A stretch of 64,000 nt of DNA from CAWDXG01 sp963822115. GTDB lineage: Bacteria > Myxococcota_A > Polyangia > Polyangiales > Polyangiaceae. Where the stretch lies: NCBI GenBank assembly GCA_963822115.1, contig CAWGGM010000012.1:248001-312000 (forward strand). Reading direction: 5' to 3'. The notes beneath the pieces are model-generated. The model made no database searches. It was not told the origin of the DNA and was given only the letters and a program-made list of their open reading frames with translations. Position 1 is the stretch's first letter; every line of letters starts with the position of its first letter. The position numbers and the translations under genes were made by a program. Below, one piece after another: positions 1 through 9,208 of the stretch.

Positions 1-1
1 C

Positions 2-298
2 CCGCGCGGAGGCCGCCGTGCCCGCACGCACTACCGGGTGCTCGAGCGCGGCAGCCACTTTGCGCTGCTCGAGGTCGAGGTGTCGCACGCCTATCGACAC
101 CAGGTCCGCGCTCACCTCGCCTTCATCGGCCATCCCATCGCGGGCGACACCCTGTACGGCGGCGAGCCGGTCGACGCGCTCGGCCCGCGCCACGCGCTGC
201 ATGCGAGCTACGTGGCGTGGGCGGGCGATGCCGCGGTACCGGCCTTCGCGGTCGACGACGCTCTTCCGGACGACCTGCGGCGGCTTCTCGACGACTGA
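2..298 (+). CDS. RluA-family RNA pseudouridine synthase, C-terminal part (5' truncated)
   Basis: The reading frame is open from the left edge of the window to a TGA at 296-298, so only about the last 98 residues are visible. They contain the C-terminal signature of RluA-type pseudouridine synthases: a T/H-R-HQVRAHLA segment followed by GHPIAGDTLYGG, which lies beside the active site in this family. These enzymes convert specific uridines in 23S rRNA or tRNA to pseudouridine. The catalytic Asp motif lies upstream, outside the window, so the subfamily (RluC, RluD or other) cannot be decided. The end of the gene overlaps the convergent gene on the other strand by 91 bases. Confidence 0.85.
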   Translation, partial: PRGGRRARTHYRVLERGSHFALLEVEVSHAYRHQVRAHLAFIGHPIAGDTLYGGEPVDALGPRHALHASYVAWAGDAAVPAFAVDDALPDDLRRLLDD

Positions 299-2022
299 CG
301 ACGGCCGCGCGGAGCCGCACCGGGCTCCTCGAGCATTCCCACCACGCGCTCCAGCAGCGACAGACACATGCTGCGCGTGGGCAGCTTGGGCCGGATGACC
401 GCGACGCGCTCTTCCGGCTTGCGGCCACGCGTCCACACCACGCTCCGCGGCAGAGCGTGGTAGCTCTCCGAACCGTCCACGGCCCGCACGATCACGCAGG
501 GCAGAGCGATAGGGCCCCCGGCGCCCTGCTCGTACTCCATCCCCACCTCGATGGCGGTGAGCCCGCGGCGCGCACGGCGCGGCATGACGAGCAGCCGCAT
601 CTCGTCGGGCTCGCTGCTGTTGTCCGGCACGCGGGCCCACGGCACCACCTTGAGCGTCTGATGACGACGCAGCTTGCCGGCGAGCCACGAGAGCAGCGCA
701 CGCGGCTTCTCGGCGGGATCCGCCGGCAGCTCACCCGCGCGTCCGGTGCAGAAGATCGGCAGCAGGCAGGCCGACGCGAGCGCCAGCATCAGCGCGTGAT
801 AGGGGGAGTGCGGCAGCAGATACAGCCCGCCGGCGGCGAAGCCAGCTAGCGACAGCAGGAAGACCAGGAAGCCAGGCAGCGTTCCGCTGTCAAAAAAGCG
901 TCCCGGCAGGCGCTGCTTCTTCCTTGCGAAAGCCTCGCTCTCGCCCAGCGGCAGCCATCGTCCGGGGCCGCGCAGCGGCTGCTGCGCCCGCGGCGCGACG
1001 TGCGCGGCGAGGCCCATTGCGAGCAGCAGCAAGAGCCCCGCGACCGTGGGCAGCTCCGTGGTCGCCGCGACGAACACTGCCGCCGCCAGCGCGATGCCGG
1101 CCAACGCGCCGCGCACCGGCGCGGACAGCGGAAGCAGCGCGCGGGCCTGTGCGCCCCGCTCGGCACACGCCTTGCTCGTGGCCCGCCACTTCAGGACGAC
1201 CAGCGAAGCGTAGCCGAAGGCAACCACGAGCAGCACGATGATGCCGAGCGCGCGGCGACCCGGCGGAAGGCTGGGCGCTGCCGGCTGTAGCTCCGGCGCG
1301 GGCACCGGCGCGGGAGCCGCGAATGCCTGGAACGCCTTGGCATCCGCCTCGATGCGCCACTGGACCGGCTCGCCCTTCGCGACGTGCGGGCGCACGACCT
1401 CGAGCTCGTCCTGGTCTGCAAGGCGGTGCAGGTTGGACAGGAACACGCCGGCGTTGGAGTCGCCGAGCAGTGTCTTCTCCGGGTCCGGCGCTGGCAGCCC
1501 CGGGGGGTTTTCCGCTCGCGGAATACGGAACACGACGCGCGCCGAGTTGATGCCGTCTTCGAAGCGCGGACCTACCCACGTGATGTGGACTCTGGCTCCG
1601 GCGGGCTTTATCAGGTTCCGGGCAAGCAGGTTGGTCCGGTAGCCCAGCTTGAACAGGAAGGTGCCGCGCCTCAGGCCCTTGTCGTTGTCGATCTCGACGC
1701 GCAGGCTGTCGTCGTCCCGCTTGTCGAGCAGGAGCGGGATCGGAGTGGAGGCCGCCGCCCCGCTCCCGGCTGGCGACACCGTCGCATCGGGCATCGGGCG
1801 CGCGTCGCTGTCGACACCGGCGAGGTCGAAGCCCTTGAGCGGGCCCCCCCGCAACTTCATCACGATCTCGTGGGAGACGACGGCCGTTCCGTCCCGGGCC
1901 ACGTCCAGCGTGACCACGTCGGACTCGACCGTCTTCTCGACCCAGGCGTGCGCCGGCCTGGCCAGGACCAGCCCGGCCAGCGCCAGTGCCCATGTAAGCA
2001 GGTGTCGGTGTGTCGCACACAT
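208..2022 (-). CDS. Hypothetical multi-pass membrane protein with secreted N-terminal domain
   Basis: This 604-residue protein has a signal peptide (cleavage near ARPAHA, residue 26) and a roughly 220-residue exported beta-rich region. A Pro/Ala linker at 233-255 follows, then about five hydrophobic segments at roughly 258-278, 305-321, 326-342, 382-402 and 408-426, and a soluble C-terminal domain. The layout recalls membrane proteins with an extracytoplasmic N-terminal domain such as DUF2207, but I do not recognise a definite family. The last 30 or so residues are Arg/Ser/Ala-rich and are encoded antisense to the RluA-type gene, so the natural end of the protein may lie upstream. ATG start at 2022; the next gene on this strand begins about 50 bases downstream of its own stop's neighbour, so co-transcription with the lipoprotein gene at 2102-4075 is possible. 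Confidence 0.6.
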   Translation of the reverse strand: MCATHRHLLTWALALAGLVLARPAHAWVEKTVESDVVTLDVARDGTAVVSHEIVMKLRGGPLKGFDLAGVDSDARPMPDATVSPAGSGAAASTPIPLLLDKRDDDSLRVEIDNDKGLRRGTFLFKLGYRTNLLARNLIKPAGARVHITWVGPRFEDGINSARVVFRIPRAENPPGLPAPDPEKTLLGDSNAGVFLSNLHRLADQDELEVVRPHVAKGEPVQWRIEADAKAFQAFAAPAPVPAPELQPAAPSLPPGRRALGIIVLLVVAFGYASLVVLKWRATSKACAERGAQARALLPLSAPVRGALAGIALAAAVFVAATTELPTVAGLLLLLAMGLAAHVAPRAQQPLRGPGRWLPLGESEAFARKKQRLPGRFFDSGTLPGFLVFLLSLAGFAAGGLYLLPHSPYHALMLALASACLLPIFCTGRAGELPADPAEKPRALLSWLAGKLRRHQTLKVVPWARVPDNSSEPDEMRLLVMPRRARRGLTAIEVGMEYEQGAGGPIALPCVIVRAVDGSESYHALPRSVVWTRGRKPEERVAVIRPKLPTRSMCLSLLERVVGMLEEPGAAPRGRRQSSRSRRRSSGRASSTAKAGTAASPAHAT

Positions 2023-2101
2023 CCTACGACTGCTGGTTACATGGCGGCGCGGAACTGGCCAACTTTCCGCACCTGTCGGGCAGCCGCCGGCTGCGCCTTG
2101 C

Positions 2102-4075
2102 TCAGGGCTTCTTGATCATGGCGCCGCTCGCCTGGCTCTTGAGGGCCAGAACGGCCGGCACCAGCGCCCCGATGTCCGCGACCACGCCCTTCGGCGCCCG
2201 CATCGACCAGGCCAGGCTCACGCCATGGCCCTGCTGGTCCACCATGAAGGTGTAGGAAATCGGGGTCTCGCCGTGGTTCGGCAGTGCGTCGAACACCTTC
2301 TGGAGCGCCGTACTGAAGCTCGGGCCCAGCACGGCGCGGAGGTCCGACCGCATGCCGTTGGTGAAGCCCGAGAGGGTCATGAAGCCGCCCGAGACAGCCT
2401 TGGACGTCTTGAGCTGGGCGAGGCCGGGGCGGGAAGCCAGCGTGTCCTTGCCCTGGTGGATCTGCGAAAGCCGCTGGAAGAGTGCCTTCTTGTCCGCCGA
2501 GATGCCAACCCAGGTCTGCTTGCCCTCCGGCATCACCACGATGCTCACGATGACAGGCTTGAGCGTCGTCTTCTTGGCGGCCTTCTTCCTCGGCGCTGCG
2601 CCGTAGTGGAAGTGGTGGCTCTCGAACAGCGAGCCCGGGAGCGTGAGGTCGTATTCGGTGGAGCCCGGCGCGATGCCGCGAGCGCGTGCCCCATGGACCT
2701 TGAGCGTGGGCAGCAGCTTCTGCTTCTTCTTGCCCAGCTGCTTGTCGAGCAGCTTCCTGAGCTGACGGTCGTTGTAGACCTTGGCCAGCGTCGACATCAG
2801 CTTCTTCACCTTGGCAGGCGTTTCGTCGAAGCCGATGACGTTCCAGCCAACGCTCGAGATCAGGCGGTCACGCTTGCGATTCGAGGTCTTGTCGTCGGGG
2901 ACCGTGACGGCTCCACGTGCGAAGACGTGAGCCCCCTCGAGCTTGAAGAGCTGCTCGATGGCGTCCACCGCCTCGTCGCGGGCGCGCCGCGGCACCTGCT
3001 CGTGGGACATGAAGCCATCGGCCAGCTCCTCGGCCGTGCGCGCGATGCCCTTGTAACGACTCGGGTTGGGGCTCACGCCGTATCCCGCCGAGGCCACGTC
3101 CTTCGGCAGCTTCCAGAACATGTCCGGAGGCGGCCCCGCACGCTTGGCGGAGTCGACCATCGTGTGCACGGTCCACGAGCTGTCGCCGCGGAACTTCACG
3201 GCACCGGTCGTGACGACCTGCTGCTTGGACTTGTCGATCGTGCCATCGATGTCGATCGAATCGAGATCCTCGACCAGCGCGATGAACTCGTCACCCAACC
3301 CGTGCACGCCGTCTGCCAGCGCCCGATCGAAGGACGGGCTGTCCAGCGAGAGCTCCTTGAGCACGAACGGCACTGCCAGCGTCTTCAGCTCCCTGAGCTG
3401 GCGCGCGTAGCGGCGACGGAACGGCTCGGCGCGCAGCTCGATGTGCAGATCGTTCTGCCCGAGGTCCGCGTTGGGCAGACCACGCGTGGCGTACGGCAGG
3501 AGCGCGTCAACGTCCTCGCGGTGCCTGCCGCAAACCAGGCGGGCAGGCACCTTGCCGACCGAAGCCGCGACCGCGCACGACACGTCGCCGTCGGCACCCA
3601 CGCGGTAGACGCCTCGGCTCATCTCGTGCACGTCCTCGCCCTGCTTCCTCGCGAAGGCGACCGCGTCGTCCAGCGAATTGAGCCCGACGCTGACAACAGC
3701 GAAAGGCTTGGGCATCTGCCCGACGCTGGTCGGATTGAGCGCCGCAGCGATGTCGACCGGCGCGTCCATCGCAACGATGCGCGCCGCGTCCGGCTGGTGG
3801 CGTGCGATGAGCTTCCGCCAGTCCATGGGCATGCCGGCCCAGTTGGTGATGGTGTCGACCGCGGCCCCTGGATCCTTGAAGCGGCCGACAAGGAACAGAT
3901 CCTTCGGCGCGGCAACCGGACTCAGATCCGGAGGCGCCTCGGCCTGCGTCTTGGCCGACTTTGCAGAGCCCTGCGAGGTATCGACGGCGGACTTGGAGGG
4001 AAGCTTCTGGCCTCCACAGCCAACAACGAGCACGAGCGAGGACAACGCGGTAACGCGCGAGAGGAATCGAGCCAT
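2102..4075 (-). CDS. Large hypothetical lipoprotein
   Basis: I chose the ATG at 4075, which gives 657 residues and an immediate lipoprotein signal peptide: MARF, a hydrophobic stretch, then the lipobox LVVGC. An upstream in-frame start would add 12 residues without a signal. The mature part starts with a Lys/Ser/Gln-rich linker and continues as a globular protein with no motif I recognise. Alternating Lys-rich segments (for example LGKKKQK and APRKKAAKK) stand out. It is probably anchored to the inner or outer membrane on the periplasmic side. A TATAGA sequence a few bases upstream of the start could be a -10 element, but no convincing -35 accompanies it. Function unknown. Confidence 0.7.
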   Translation of the reverse strand: MARFLSRVTALSSLVLVVGCGGQKLPSKSAVDTSQGSAKSAKTQAEAPPDLSPVAAPKDLFLVGRFKDPGAAVDTITNWAGMPMDWRKLIARHQPDAARIVAMDAPVDIAAALNPTSVGQMPKPFAVVSVGLNSLDDAVAFARKQGEDVHEMSRGVYRVGADGDVSCAVAASVGKVPARLVCGRHREDVDALLPYATRGLPNADLGQNDLHIELRAEPFRRRYARQLRELKTLAVPFVLKELSLDSPSFDRALADGVHGLGDEFIALVEDLDSIDIDGTIDKSKQQVVTTGAVKFRGDSSWTVHTMVDSAKRAGPPPDMFWKLPKDVASAGYGVSPNPSRYKGIARTAEELADGFMSHEQVPRRARDEAVDAIEQLFKLEGAHVFARGAVTVPDDKTSNRKRDRLISSVGWNVIGFDETPAKVKKLMSTLAKVYNDRQLRKLLDKQLGKKKQKLLPTLKVHGARARGIAPGSTEYDLTLPGSLFESHHFHYGAAPRKKAAKKTTLKPVIVSIVVMPEGKQTWVGISADKKALFQRLSQIHQGKDTLASRPGLAQLKTSKAVSGGFMTLSGFTNGMRSDLRAVLGPSFSTALQKVFDALPNHGETPISYTFMVDQQGHGVSLAWSMRAPKGVVADIGALVPAVLALKSQASGAMIKKP

Positions 4076-4217
4076 GGGCCGGGAATCTATACGGCGCAGT
4101 CGCCGCTGCAAGTAGCGCGCGTCACCTCGGCGCGGGTTGTCACGATCCGCGCTGGATTCCTCTGTCCGGTCGCTGGTCCGGTTCCACCATCAGCGAAATG
4201 CCGCGCCAGCGGCGAGG

Positions 4218-5402
4218 CTACGGGGACAACCAGCTCGCGCGAGCTGTGTGGCGGAGCGCGCTCCAGCCCGCGCGGGCGATCGCGGTCTTCGACCACTGCT
4301 TGCCGGCGAAGTGCTGCAGACCGATACGGATGAAGTCCGGAGTATCGAGCAGAAAGCGCTCTATCGACGGCCGGGACGGACCGTAGAACAGGTGGACGCC
4401 CCTTTCCCGTACGCCAAGGTCCCTGCCGATCATGGTGCGGCGTACTTCCACAGACCAATCAGCGAAATCGAAGCGCCGATCCTCGAGGCGGCGAGCGAGG
4501 TACCGCCCAGCGACCGCTCCGTACTGGATCGCCTGGGCAATCCCCTCCCCCGTGACCGGATCGATCCCCGCCGCTTCGCCGACCAACAGCACATGCGGAC
4601 GGGACACGGGTCGATGCCGCTCGAAGCCGCGTTCGGCGAAGCGCTTCTTGCGGAAGCTGGATAGCGACAGGCCGCGCGCTTCAAGCTGCGCGGCAAGGAT
4701 GTCCTGGATCTCGATATGCGGGTCGTTGTCGCCCGTCTTGAGCATGTACACGCCCCGACAGATCATCTCCTTGCCGTCGACGAGCGTTGGAAAGTCCCAG
4801 TAGTAGCCGGGAAGCCCGCGATCGGACGCGTCGAACAACAGGACATCGCGTGGGAGGTCGCCCTCGACGGGTTCGGTGTCGAGCTCCAGCGCCTGGGCCC
4901 GGTAGCGAGTCGAGGCAAACCCGAGCGCGCGACGGACGATGCTGGCAACGCCGTCGGCGCCCACGAGCGCGGGCGCGCGGAATAGGCCGGCGCGACTGTC
5001 CACTTCGACGCCGCCGTCGAAGGGGCGGATGGCCGTGACTGCAGCGTCGTCGATCACGCGGATGCCGCGCTCGAGCGCGATGCGGTAGAGCGCATGGTCG
5101 AACTCGATGCGGCGCACGACACGCCCGATGGCGCCATCGCGCACAGTGGTCGTGCGTCCCATCGCCCGGAACGCGACACCGTCCAGCCACACGGACGGCA
5201 CGTCGACCACGACACCAATCGAGCCGAGCAGCTTGTCCGCGCGCGCGCCGACCCCGCCCGCACAGTACTTTTCGCGCGGGTATTGCGCCTTTTCCAGTAC
5301 GACGATGCGATCGGTCAACCCGGGCGCCGCATGGGAGAGGAACAGCGCAGTCGAGATACCCGCCGGTCCCCCCCCGACGATGAGCACCTCAGCGTTCTGC
5401 AA
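4218..5402 (-). CDS. Geranylgeranyl reductase family FAD-dependent oxidoreductase
   Basis: A flavoprotein of the geranylgeranyl-reductase/aromatic-hydroxylase fold. The N-terminus carries the Rossmann motif VGGGPAGIS. The family motifs KYCAGGV and GEAAGIDPVTGEGI follow; the second is the FAD-binding DG-type motif near residue 275. Members reduce isoprenoid chains of lipids or quinones, or related substrates. I place the start at the TTG at 5402: it is preceded by GGAAGG with five-base spacing, and it gives MQNAEVLIVGGG, the usual distance to the Rossmann motif. The longer frame up to 5492 adds a Cys-rich leader that does not look coding. The substrate is unknown; no isoprenoid genes lie nearby. 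Confidence 0.8.
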   Translation of the reverse strand: MQNAEVLIVGGGPAGISTALFLSHAAPGLTDRIVVLEKAQYPREKYCAGGVGARADKLLGSIGVVVDVPSVWLDGVAFRAMGRTTTVRDGAIGRVVRRIEFDHALYRIALERGIRVIDDAAVTAIRPFDGGVEVDSRAGLFRAPALVGADGVASIVRRALGFASTRYRAQALELDTEPVEGDLPRDVLLFDASDRGLPGYYWDFPTLVDGKEMICRGVYMLKTGDNDPHIEIQDILAAQLEARGLSLSSFRKKRFAERGFERHRPVSRPHVLLVGEAAGIDPVTGEGIAQAIQYGAVAGRYLARRLEDRRFDFADWSVEVRRTMIGRDLGVRERGVHLFYGPSRPSIERFLLDTPDFIRIGLQHFAGKQWSKTAIARAGWSALRHTARASWLSP

Positions 5403-5541
5403 GGAAACCTTCCGCGCCGCGCAGCACGCCCACATCTTGGCGGACCCGAGGCACGCCTGGCAAGTGCAAGCGCGAGCGTGAAGGAGATGCACTGCCGGAC
5501 GCAGCCCGGCGCGCGCCCGCGCACAGCGAGCGCGCGGGGGT

Positions 5542-5561
5542 CCGGGGCGGTAGGCCCCCGG
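5542..5561 (-). terminator. Possible hairpin terminator of dnaK
   Basis: A CCGGGG/CCCCGG hairpin with an eight-base loop lies about 35-50 bases past the dnaK stop codon. No T-tract follows, as is common in GC-rich genomes, so this is a weak call. Confidence 0.3.
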
Positions 5562-5594
5562 CGGAGGATTGCGGCGGGCGCGGGATGCGAACTA

Positions 5595-7514
5595 CTAGTT
5601 CGTTTCCTCGAACTCGGCGTCGATCACGTCGCCGCTCTTCTTGCTCTCGCCCGCCTCGCCGGCACCAGGCGCGCCGTTGCCTCCGGCATCGGGACCACCA
5701 CCGGGAGGTGCTCCGCCAGCCGCCTCGTAGAGCTTGCTGGCCATCTGGTGCGCCTCTTTTTCCAGACGCTCCAGAACGTCCTGTACCTTGGCGTCGTCCT
5801 GCTTCTCGACGGCCTCGCGACCTTCCTTGATCAGGCCCTCGAGCGAGGAGATGTCGCTGGCTTCGAGCTTGTCCTTGTTCTCGGTGATCTGCTTTTCCAG
5901 CGTGTAGCAGAGGTTGTCGAGCTTGTTGCGCCGCTCGATCTCCTCGCGGCGTCGCTTGTCCTCCGCCTCGTGCTCGGCGGCCTCCTTGACCATCTTGTCG
6001 ATGTCGCCCTCGTTCAGGCCGCTCGACGCCGTGATGGTGATCTTCTGGTCCTTGCCCGTCGCCATGTCCTTGGCGGTGACCGACAGGATGCCGTTGGCGT
6101 CGATGTCGAACGTCACCTCCACCTTGGGCACGCCGCGGGGCGCCGGCGGCAGACCTTCGAGATGGAACTTGCCGAGAGTCCGGTTGTAGCGCGCCTCGGC
6201 GCGCTCGCCCTGCAGCACGTGGATCTCGACGGAGGTCTGGTTGTCGCTGGCGGTGGAGTAGATTTCCTTCTTCTGCGTGGGGATGGTGGTGTTGCGCGGG
6301 ATCATCACCGTCATCACGCCGCCGAGCGTCTCGACGCCCAGCGACAGCGGGGTCACGTCGAGCAGCACGACGTCCTGCACGTCACCGGCCAGCACTCCGC
6401 CCTGCACAGCCGCGCCGATCGCCACGACCTCGTCGGGATTGACGCCCCTGTGCGGTTCCTTGCCGAAGAACTTGCTGACCGTCTCCTGCACCAGCGGGAT
6501 GCGCGTCGAGCCGCCGACCAGCACCACCTCGTCGATGTCGCTGGCCTTCTTCTTCGCGTCGTCCAGAGCCTTCTTGACCGGCTCCATCGTGCGGTCGACA
6601 AAGCTGCCGATCATCTGCTCCAGCTTGGAGCGCGTGAGCTGCTTCTGCAGGTGCTTCGGCCCGCTGGCGTCGGCGGTGAGGAACGGCAGATTGACCGTCG
6701 TCTCCTGCTTGGTCGAAAGCTCGATCTTCGCCTGCTCCGCTGCGTCCTTCAGGCGCTGGATGACCATCTTGTCGTTCGAGACGTCGATGCCGCTGTCCTT
6801 GCGGAACTCGGCGATCAGCCAGTCCATGATCTCGTGATCGATGTCGTCGCCGCCGAGGTGCGTGTCGCCGTTGGTCGAGATGACCTGCACGACGTTGTCA
6901 CCAACCTCGAGGATCGAGATGTCGAACGTGCCTCCGCCGAAGTCGTAGACGGCGATGACCTCGTTGGTCTTCTTGTCGAGGCCGTACGCGAGCGCGGCCG
7001 CGGTCGGCTCGTTGATGATGCGGCGCACTTCCAGACCGGCGATTTTGCCGGCGTCCTTGGTGGCCTGGCGCTGCGAGTCGTTGAAGTAGGCCGGAACGGT
7101 GATGACGGCTTCAGTCACCTTCTCGCCCAGGTAGTCCTCGGCGGCCTTCTTGAGCTTCTGCAGAACCTTGGCGCTCACCTCGGGCGGCGCCAGCTGCTTG
7201 CCGCGCACTTCCATCCAGGCGTCGCCGCTCTTGCCCTTGACGACCTTGTACGGGATGCGGTGCATCTCCGTGTTGACCTCGTCGAAGCGGCGACCGATGA
7301 AGCGCTTCGACGAGTAGACCGTGTGCTCGGGGTTCGTCACGGCCTGCCGCTTGGCGATCGTGCCGACCAGGATCTCGCCCTTTTCATCCCATGCAACGAC
7401 CGACGGCGTCAGGCGCGAGCCCTCTTCGTTGACGATGACCTTGGGCTCCTTGCCTTCCATCACCGCAACGACGCTGTTCGTCGTGCCCAGGTCGATTCCG
7501 ATAATCTTGCCCAT
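5595..7514 (-). CDS. dnaK: Molecular chaperone DnaK (Hsp70)
   Basis: ATP-dependent Hsp70 chaperone of 639 residues, the usual bacterial length. The start ATG at 7514 gives MGKIIGIDLGTTNS, the canonical N-terminus with the phosphate-1 loop, and is preceded by AGGAG eight to twelve bases upstream. Further signatures are VYDFGGGTFDIS and VGGSTRIP in the ATPase domain, the linker DVTPLSLGVET, the substrate-binding beta domain, and a C-terminal lid. The C-terminal tail is Gly-rich and ends with the acidic DAEFEETN, like the EEVD-type tail of cytosolic Hsp70s. grpE and dnaJ are not adjacent, so this copy is monocistronic or regulated separately. A -35/-10 pair is visible at 7641-7668. No CIRCE element was found in the leader. 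Confidence 0.97.
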   Translation of the reverse strand: MGKIIGIDLGTTNSVVAVMEGKEPKVIVNEEGSRLTPSVVAWDEKGEILVGTIAKRQAVTNPEHTVYSSKRFIGRRFDEVNTEMHRIPYKVVKGKSGDAWMEVRGKQLAPPEVSAKVLQKLKKAAEDYLGEKVTEAVITVPAYFNDSQRQATKDAGKIAGLEVRRIINEPTAAALAYGLDKKTNEVIAVYDFGGGTFDISILEVGDNVVQVISTNGDTHLGGDDIDHEIMDWLIAEFRKDSGIDVSNDKMVIQRLKDAAEQAKIELSTKQETTVNLPFLTADASGPKHLQKQLTRSKLEQMIGSFVDRTMEPVKKALDDAKKKASDIDEVVLVGGSTRIPLVQETVSKFFGKEPHRGVNPDEVVAIGAAVQGGVLAGDVQDVVLLDVTPLSLGVETLGGVMTVMIPRNTTIPTQKKEIYSTASDNQTSVEIHVLQGERAEARYNRTLGKFHLEGLPPAPRGVPKVEVTFDIDANGILSVTAKDMATGKDQKITITASSGLNEGDIDKMVKEAAEHEAEDKRRREEIERRNKLDNLCYTLEKQITENKDKLEASDISSLEGLIKEGREAVEKQDDAKVQDVLERLEKEAHQMASKLYEAAGGAPPGGGPDAGGNGAPGAGEAGESKKSGDVIDAEFEETN

Positions 7515-7640
7515 TTTTCCCGGTTCTCCTGATCGCTCCAACTCCCACACGTGTCCGACCGGCGCGCTACCATCCAGCGCACAGACCGCTCGGGGGGTTC
7601 GAGCCCAGTCTGGCCCCGAGCACTCTCGGGGAACGCGGGC

Positions 7641-7668
7641 AAGATAACCACCCGCCGAAGGGGGTCAA
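7641..7668 (-). promoter_or_regulatory. Putative dnaK promoter
   Basis: Reading leftward: TTGACC (7668-7663), a 16-base spacer, then TATCTT (7646-7641). This is a good housekeeping-type -35/-10 pair and implies a leader of about 120 nt before dnaK. Within that leader a CTCGGGG/CCCCGAG inverted repeat lies at 7589-7620 and could form a hairpin in the mRNA. Whether a heat-shock sigma factor also reads this promoter cannot be told. Confidence 0.5.
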
Positions 7669-7772
7669 CCAAATCGGCGAGCCACGCGGAGAAGAACGTG
7701 CCAATCGGAGGGGGCTCGGAGCGAGCTCCAGGCCCGCGACTCGCCACCGCAGAACCCGCCCGGCGATTGCAG

Positions 7773-7800
7773 TTGACACCGCTCGGGCCGCGGGTACCCT
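7773..7800 (+). promoter_or_regulatory. Promoter of tRNA-Ala
   Basis: A perfect TTGACA -35 (7773-7778), a 16-base spacer and TACCCT -10 (7795-7800) end 15 bases before the tRNA. This places the start of transcription only about eight bases upstream of the mature 5' end. Confidence 0.6.
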
Positions 7801-7815
7801 CCCGGTCCTCCTCCC

Positions 7816-7888
<73 letters not shown>

Positions 7889-7897
7889 CTTCCTGCC

Positions 7898-9208
7898 TCA
7901 CTTGTGGCGGCGGCGTCTCACGCCTGCCAGCCCGATCAACGACAGCCCGATGATCCACGGCACCGGCTTTGCCGGACCACGCCCCTCGCCGAGGGTGCAG
8001 CCGCTGCTGGTGTTCACGTTGGAGCTCTGGGGAGGGTTCTTGCAGACCTGGACGCTCTTCGTGACGGAAGTGCACTTCAGTCCGGGCGAGCAGGCGTTCT
8101 GCGCGTCGCACCTGGCAGCGCAATACGCCTGCGACGGATCGCTGTCGTAGACGCATTCGTACCCCGAGGGGCAGGGCTGCGACGAGCTGCACTGTTCACC
8201 CTGCGGGTCGGCGGTCGTGACCGGCCCGCCGGCGGTGCCGCCTGCGCCACCTGTGGCCTGGCCGCCTGTACCGCCGCTCGCTCCGCCAGCTCCTGTTGCT
8301 CCGCCGGCCCCTCCCGCACCGCCGGTTCCGGTGCTGCCGGTGGTGGCCCAGGTCGGCGGCGTGTAGCCACCCTTCTTGGCCGCATCGAGCGCGCCCTGGA
8401 TGATGAAGTCCTTCCAGGTCGAGACAGCGCTGTAGATGGGGTAGGTGCAGTTGTAGCCACGGGACGTGACACCAACGACCATGTTGTTCGCGTCGAGCGC
8501 CGGCCCGCCCGAGTCCCCCTGGCAGACGCCGGTCTCGCCTTCCCACTCGCTCGGCGCCATCTGGCCGCCGCACGGCTGCGTGTTGCAGACGGGCGCGTAC
8601 GACTGGTCGTGATACCAGCTCACGTGCAGGCCGGTGCGATCCCGGCGCGTACCGCTATCCTGGCCGGTCGGAGTGGTGATGCCGTAGCCAACGGCCGTGT
8701 ACACCTCGCCGAGCGCGACCTCCTTGTCGATGCGCGGAACGTACGGCGTCACGCCTGTGATCTTCGAGTCCAGGACCAGGAGGGCCACGTCGTAACCGCA
8801 CATGTCGGCTCCGTTGCTCGGGACCCGCACTTCCTGGGCGCGCGTGAAGTTGCTGCTGTAGCCGACCTTCACGTCGGTCGAGACGTAGAAGGCGCTGGGC
8901 TGGTACGTCGCGCCGAACGTCGACTGCCCGCAGATGACCTGCTCGCTCGGAACCGACGCAACACAGTGGCGGGCGGTGAGCACCAGATTCGGCGCGATCA
9001 GCGTGCCCGAGCACATCTCCATCGGTCCCTGGAACCCGTTGGGCAGGATCGCGATACCCACCACCGAGCTGTGGGTGCTGTCGACCTGTCCACCGGAGAT
9101 GGGCTGGACCTTGTTGGTGAACCCGCCGCTGGGCATTTCATTGGCGGAGCCGCAACCAGCAGCGAGGAGTAGAGCGAGCGAAGCAACAAGCTGGGCAGAA
9201 CGGCGCAT
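7898..9208 (-). CDS. Secreted trypsin-like serine protease with MYXO-CTERM-type sorting tail
   Basis: A 436-residue exported protease of the chymotrypsin (S1) family. The ATG at 9208 is preceded by GGAGGATTATCG and opens a lipoprotein-type signal with lipobox LLAAGC. The catalytic triad is visible as TARHC (His), YDVALLVLD (Asp) and GDSGGPA (Ser). The protease domain is followed by a long Gly/Ala/Thr linker and then a small Cys-rich domain with about eight cysteines. The tail has a Cys near GCTLGEGRG, a hydrophobic helix WIIGLSLIGLAGV, and a final RRRRHK. That is the pattern of MYXO-CTERM sorting signals, which a myxosortase cleaves to anchor proteins at the cell surface. A protein with both a lipobox and a MYXO-CTERM tail is unusual. 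It probably acts on external proteins, for example in predation. Confidence 0.9.
   Translation of the reverse strand: MRRSAQLVASLALLLAAGCGSANEMPSGGFTNKVQPISGGQVDSTHSSVVGIAILPNGFQGPMEMCSGTLIAPNLVLTARHCVASVPSEQVICGQSTFGATYQPSAFYVSTDVKVGYSSNFTRAQEVRVPSNGADMCGYDVALLVLDSKITGVTPYVPRIDKEVALGEVYTAVGYGITTPTGQDSGTRRDRTGLHVSWYHDQSYAPVCNTQPCGGQMAPSEWEGETGVCQGDSGGPALDANNMVVGVTSRGYNCTYPIYSAVSTWKDFIIQGALDAAKKGGYTPPTWATTGSTGTGGAGGAGGATGAGGASGGTGGQATGGAGGTAGGPVTTADPQGEQCSSSQPCPSGYECVYDSDPSQAYCAARCDAQNACSPGLKCTSVTKSVQVCKNPPQSSNVNTSSGCTLGEGRGPAKPVPWIIGLSLIGLAGVRRRRHK

Noticed and set aside
1649..4333. Very long open frame antisense to the membrane-protein and lipoprotein genes
   Set aside because: Its product is His/Arg/Leu-rich without domains, as expected for the reverse of GC-rich coding DNA; the minus-strand genes have signal peptides and sensible composition.
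5094..7532. Long open frame opposite dnaK
   Set aside because: dnaK is certain; the antisense product is an Asp/Val/Leu/His-rich shadow.
7515..7640. CIRCE-like heat-shock operator before dnaK
   Set aside because: Only GAGCACTC resembles part of it; the paired half with nine-base spacing is missing.
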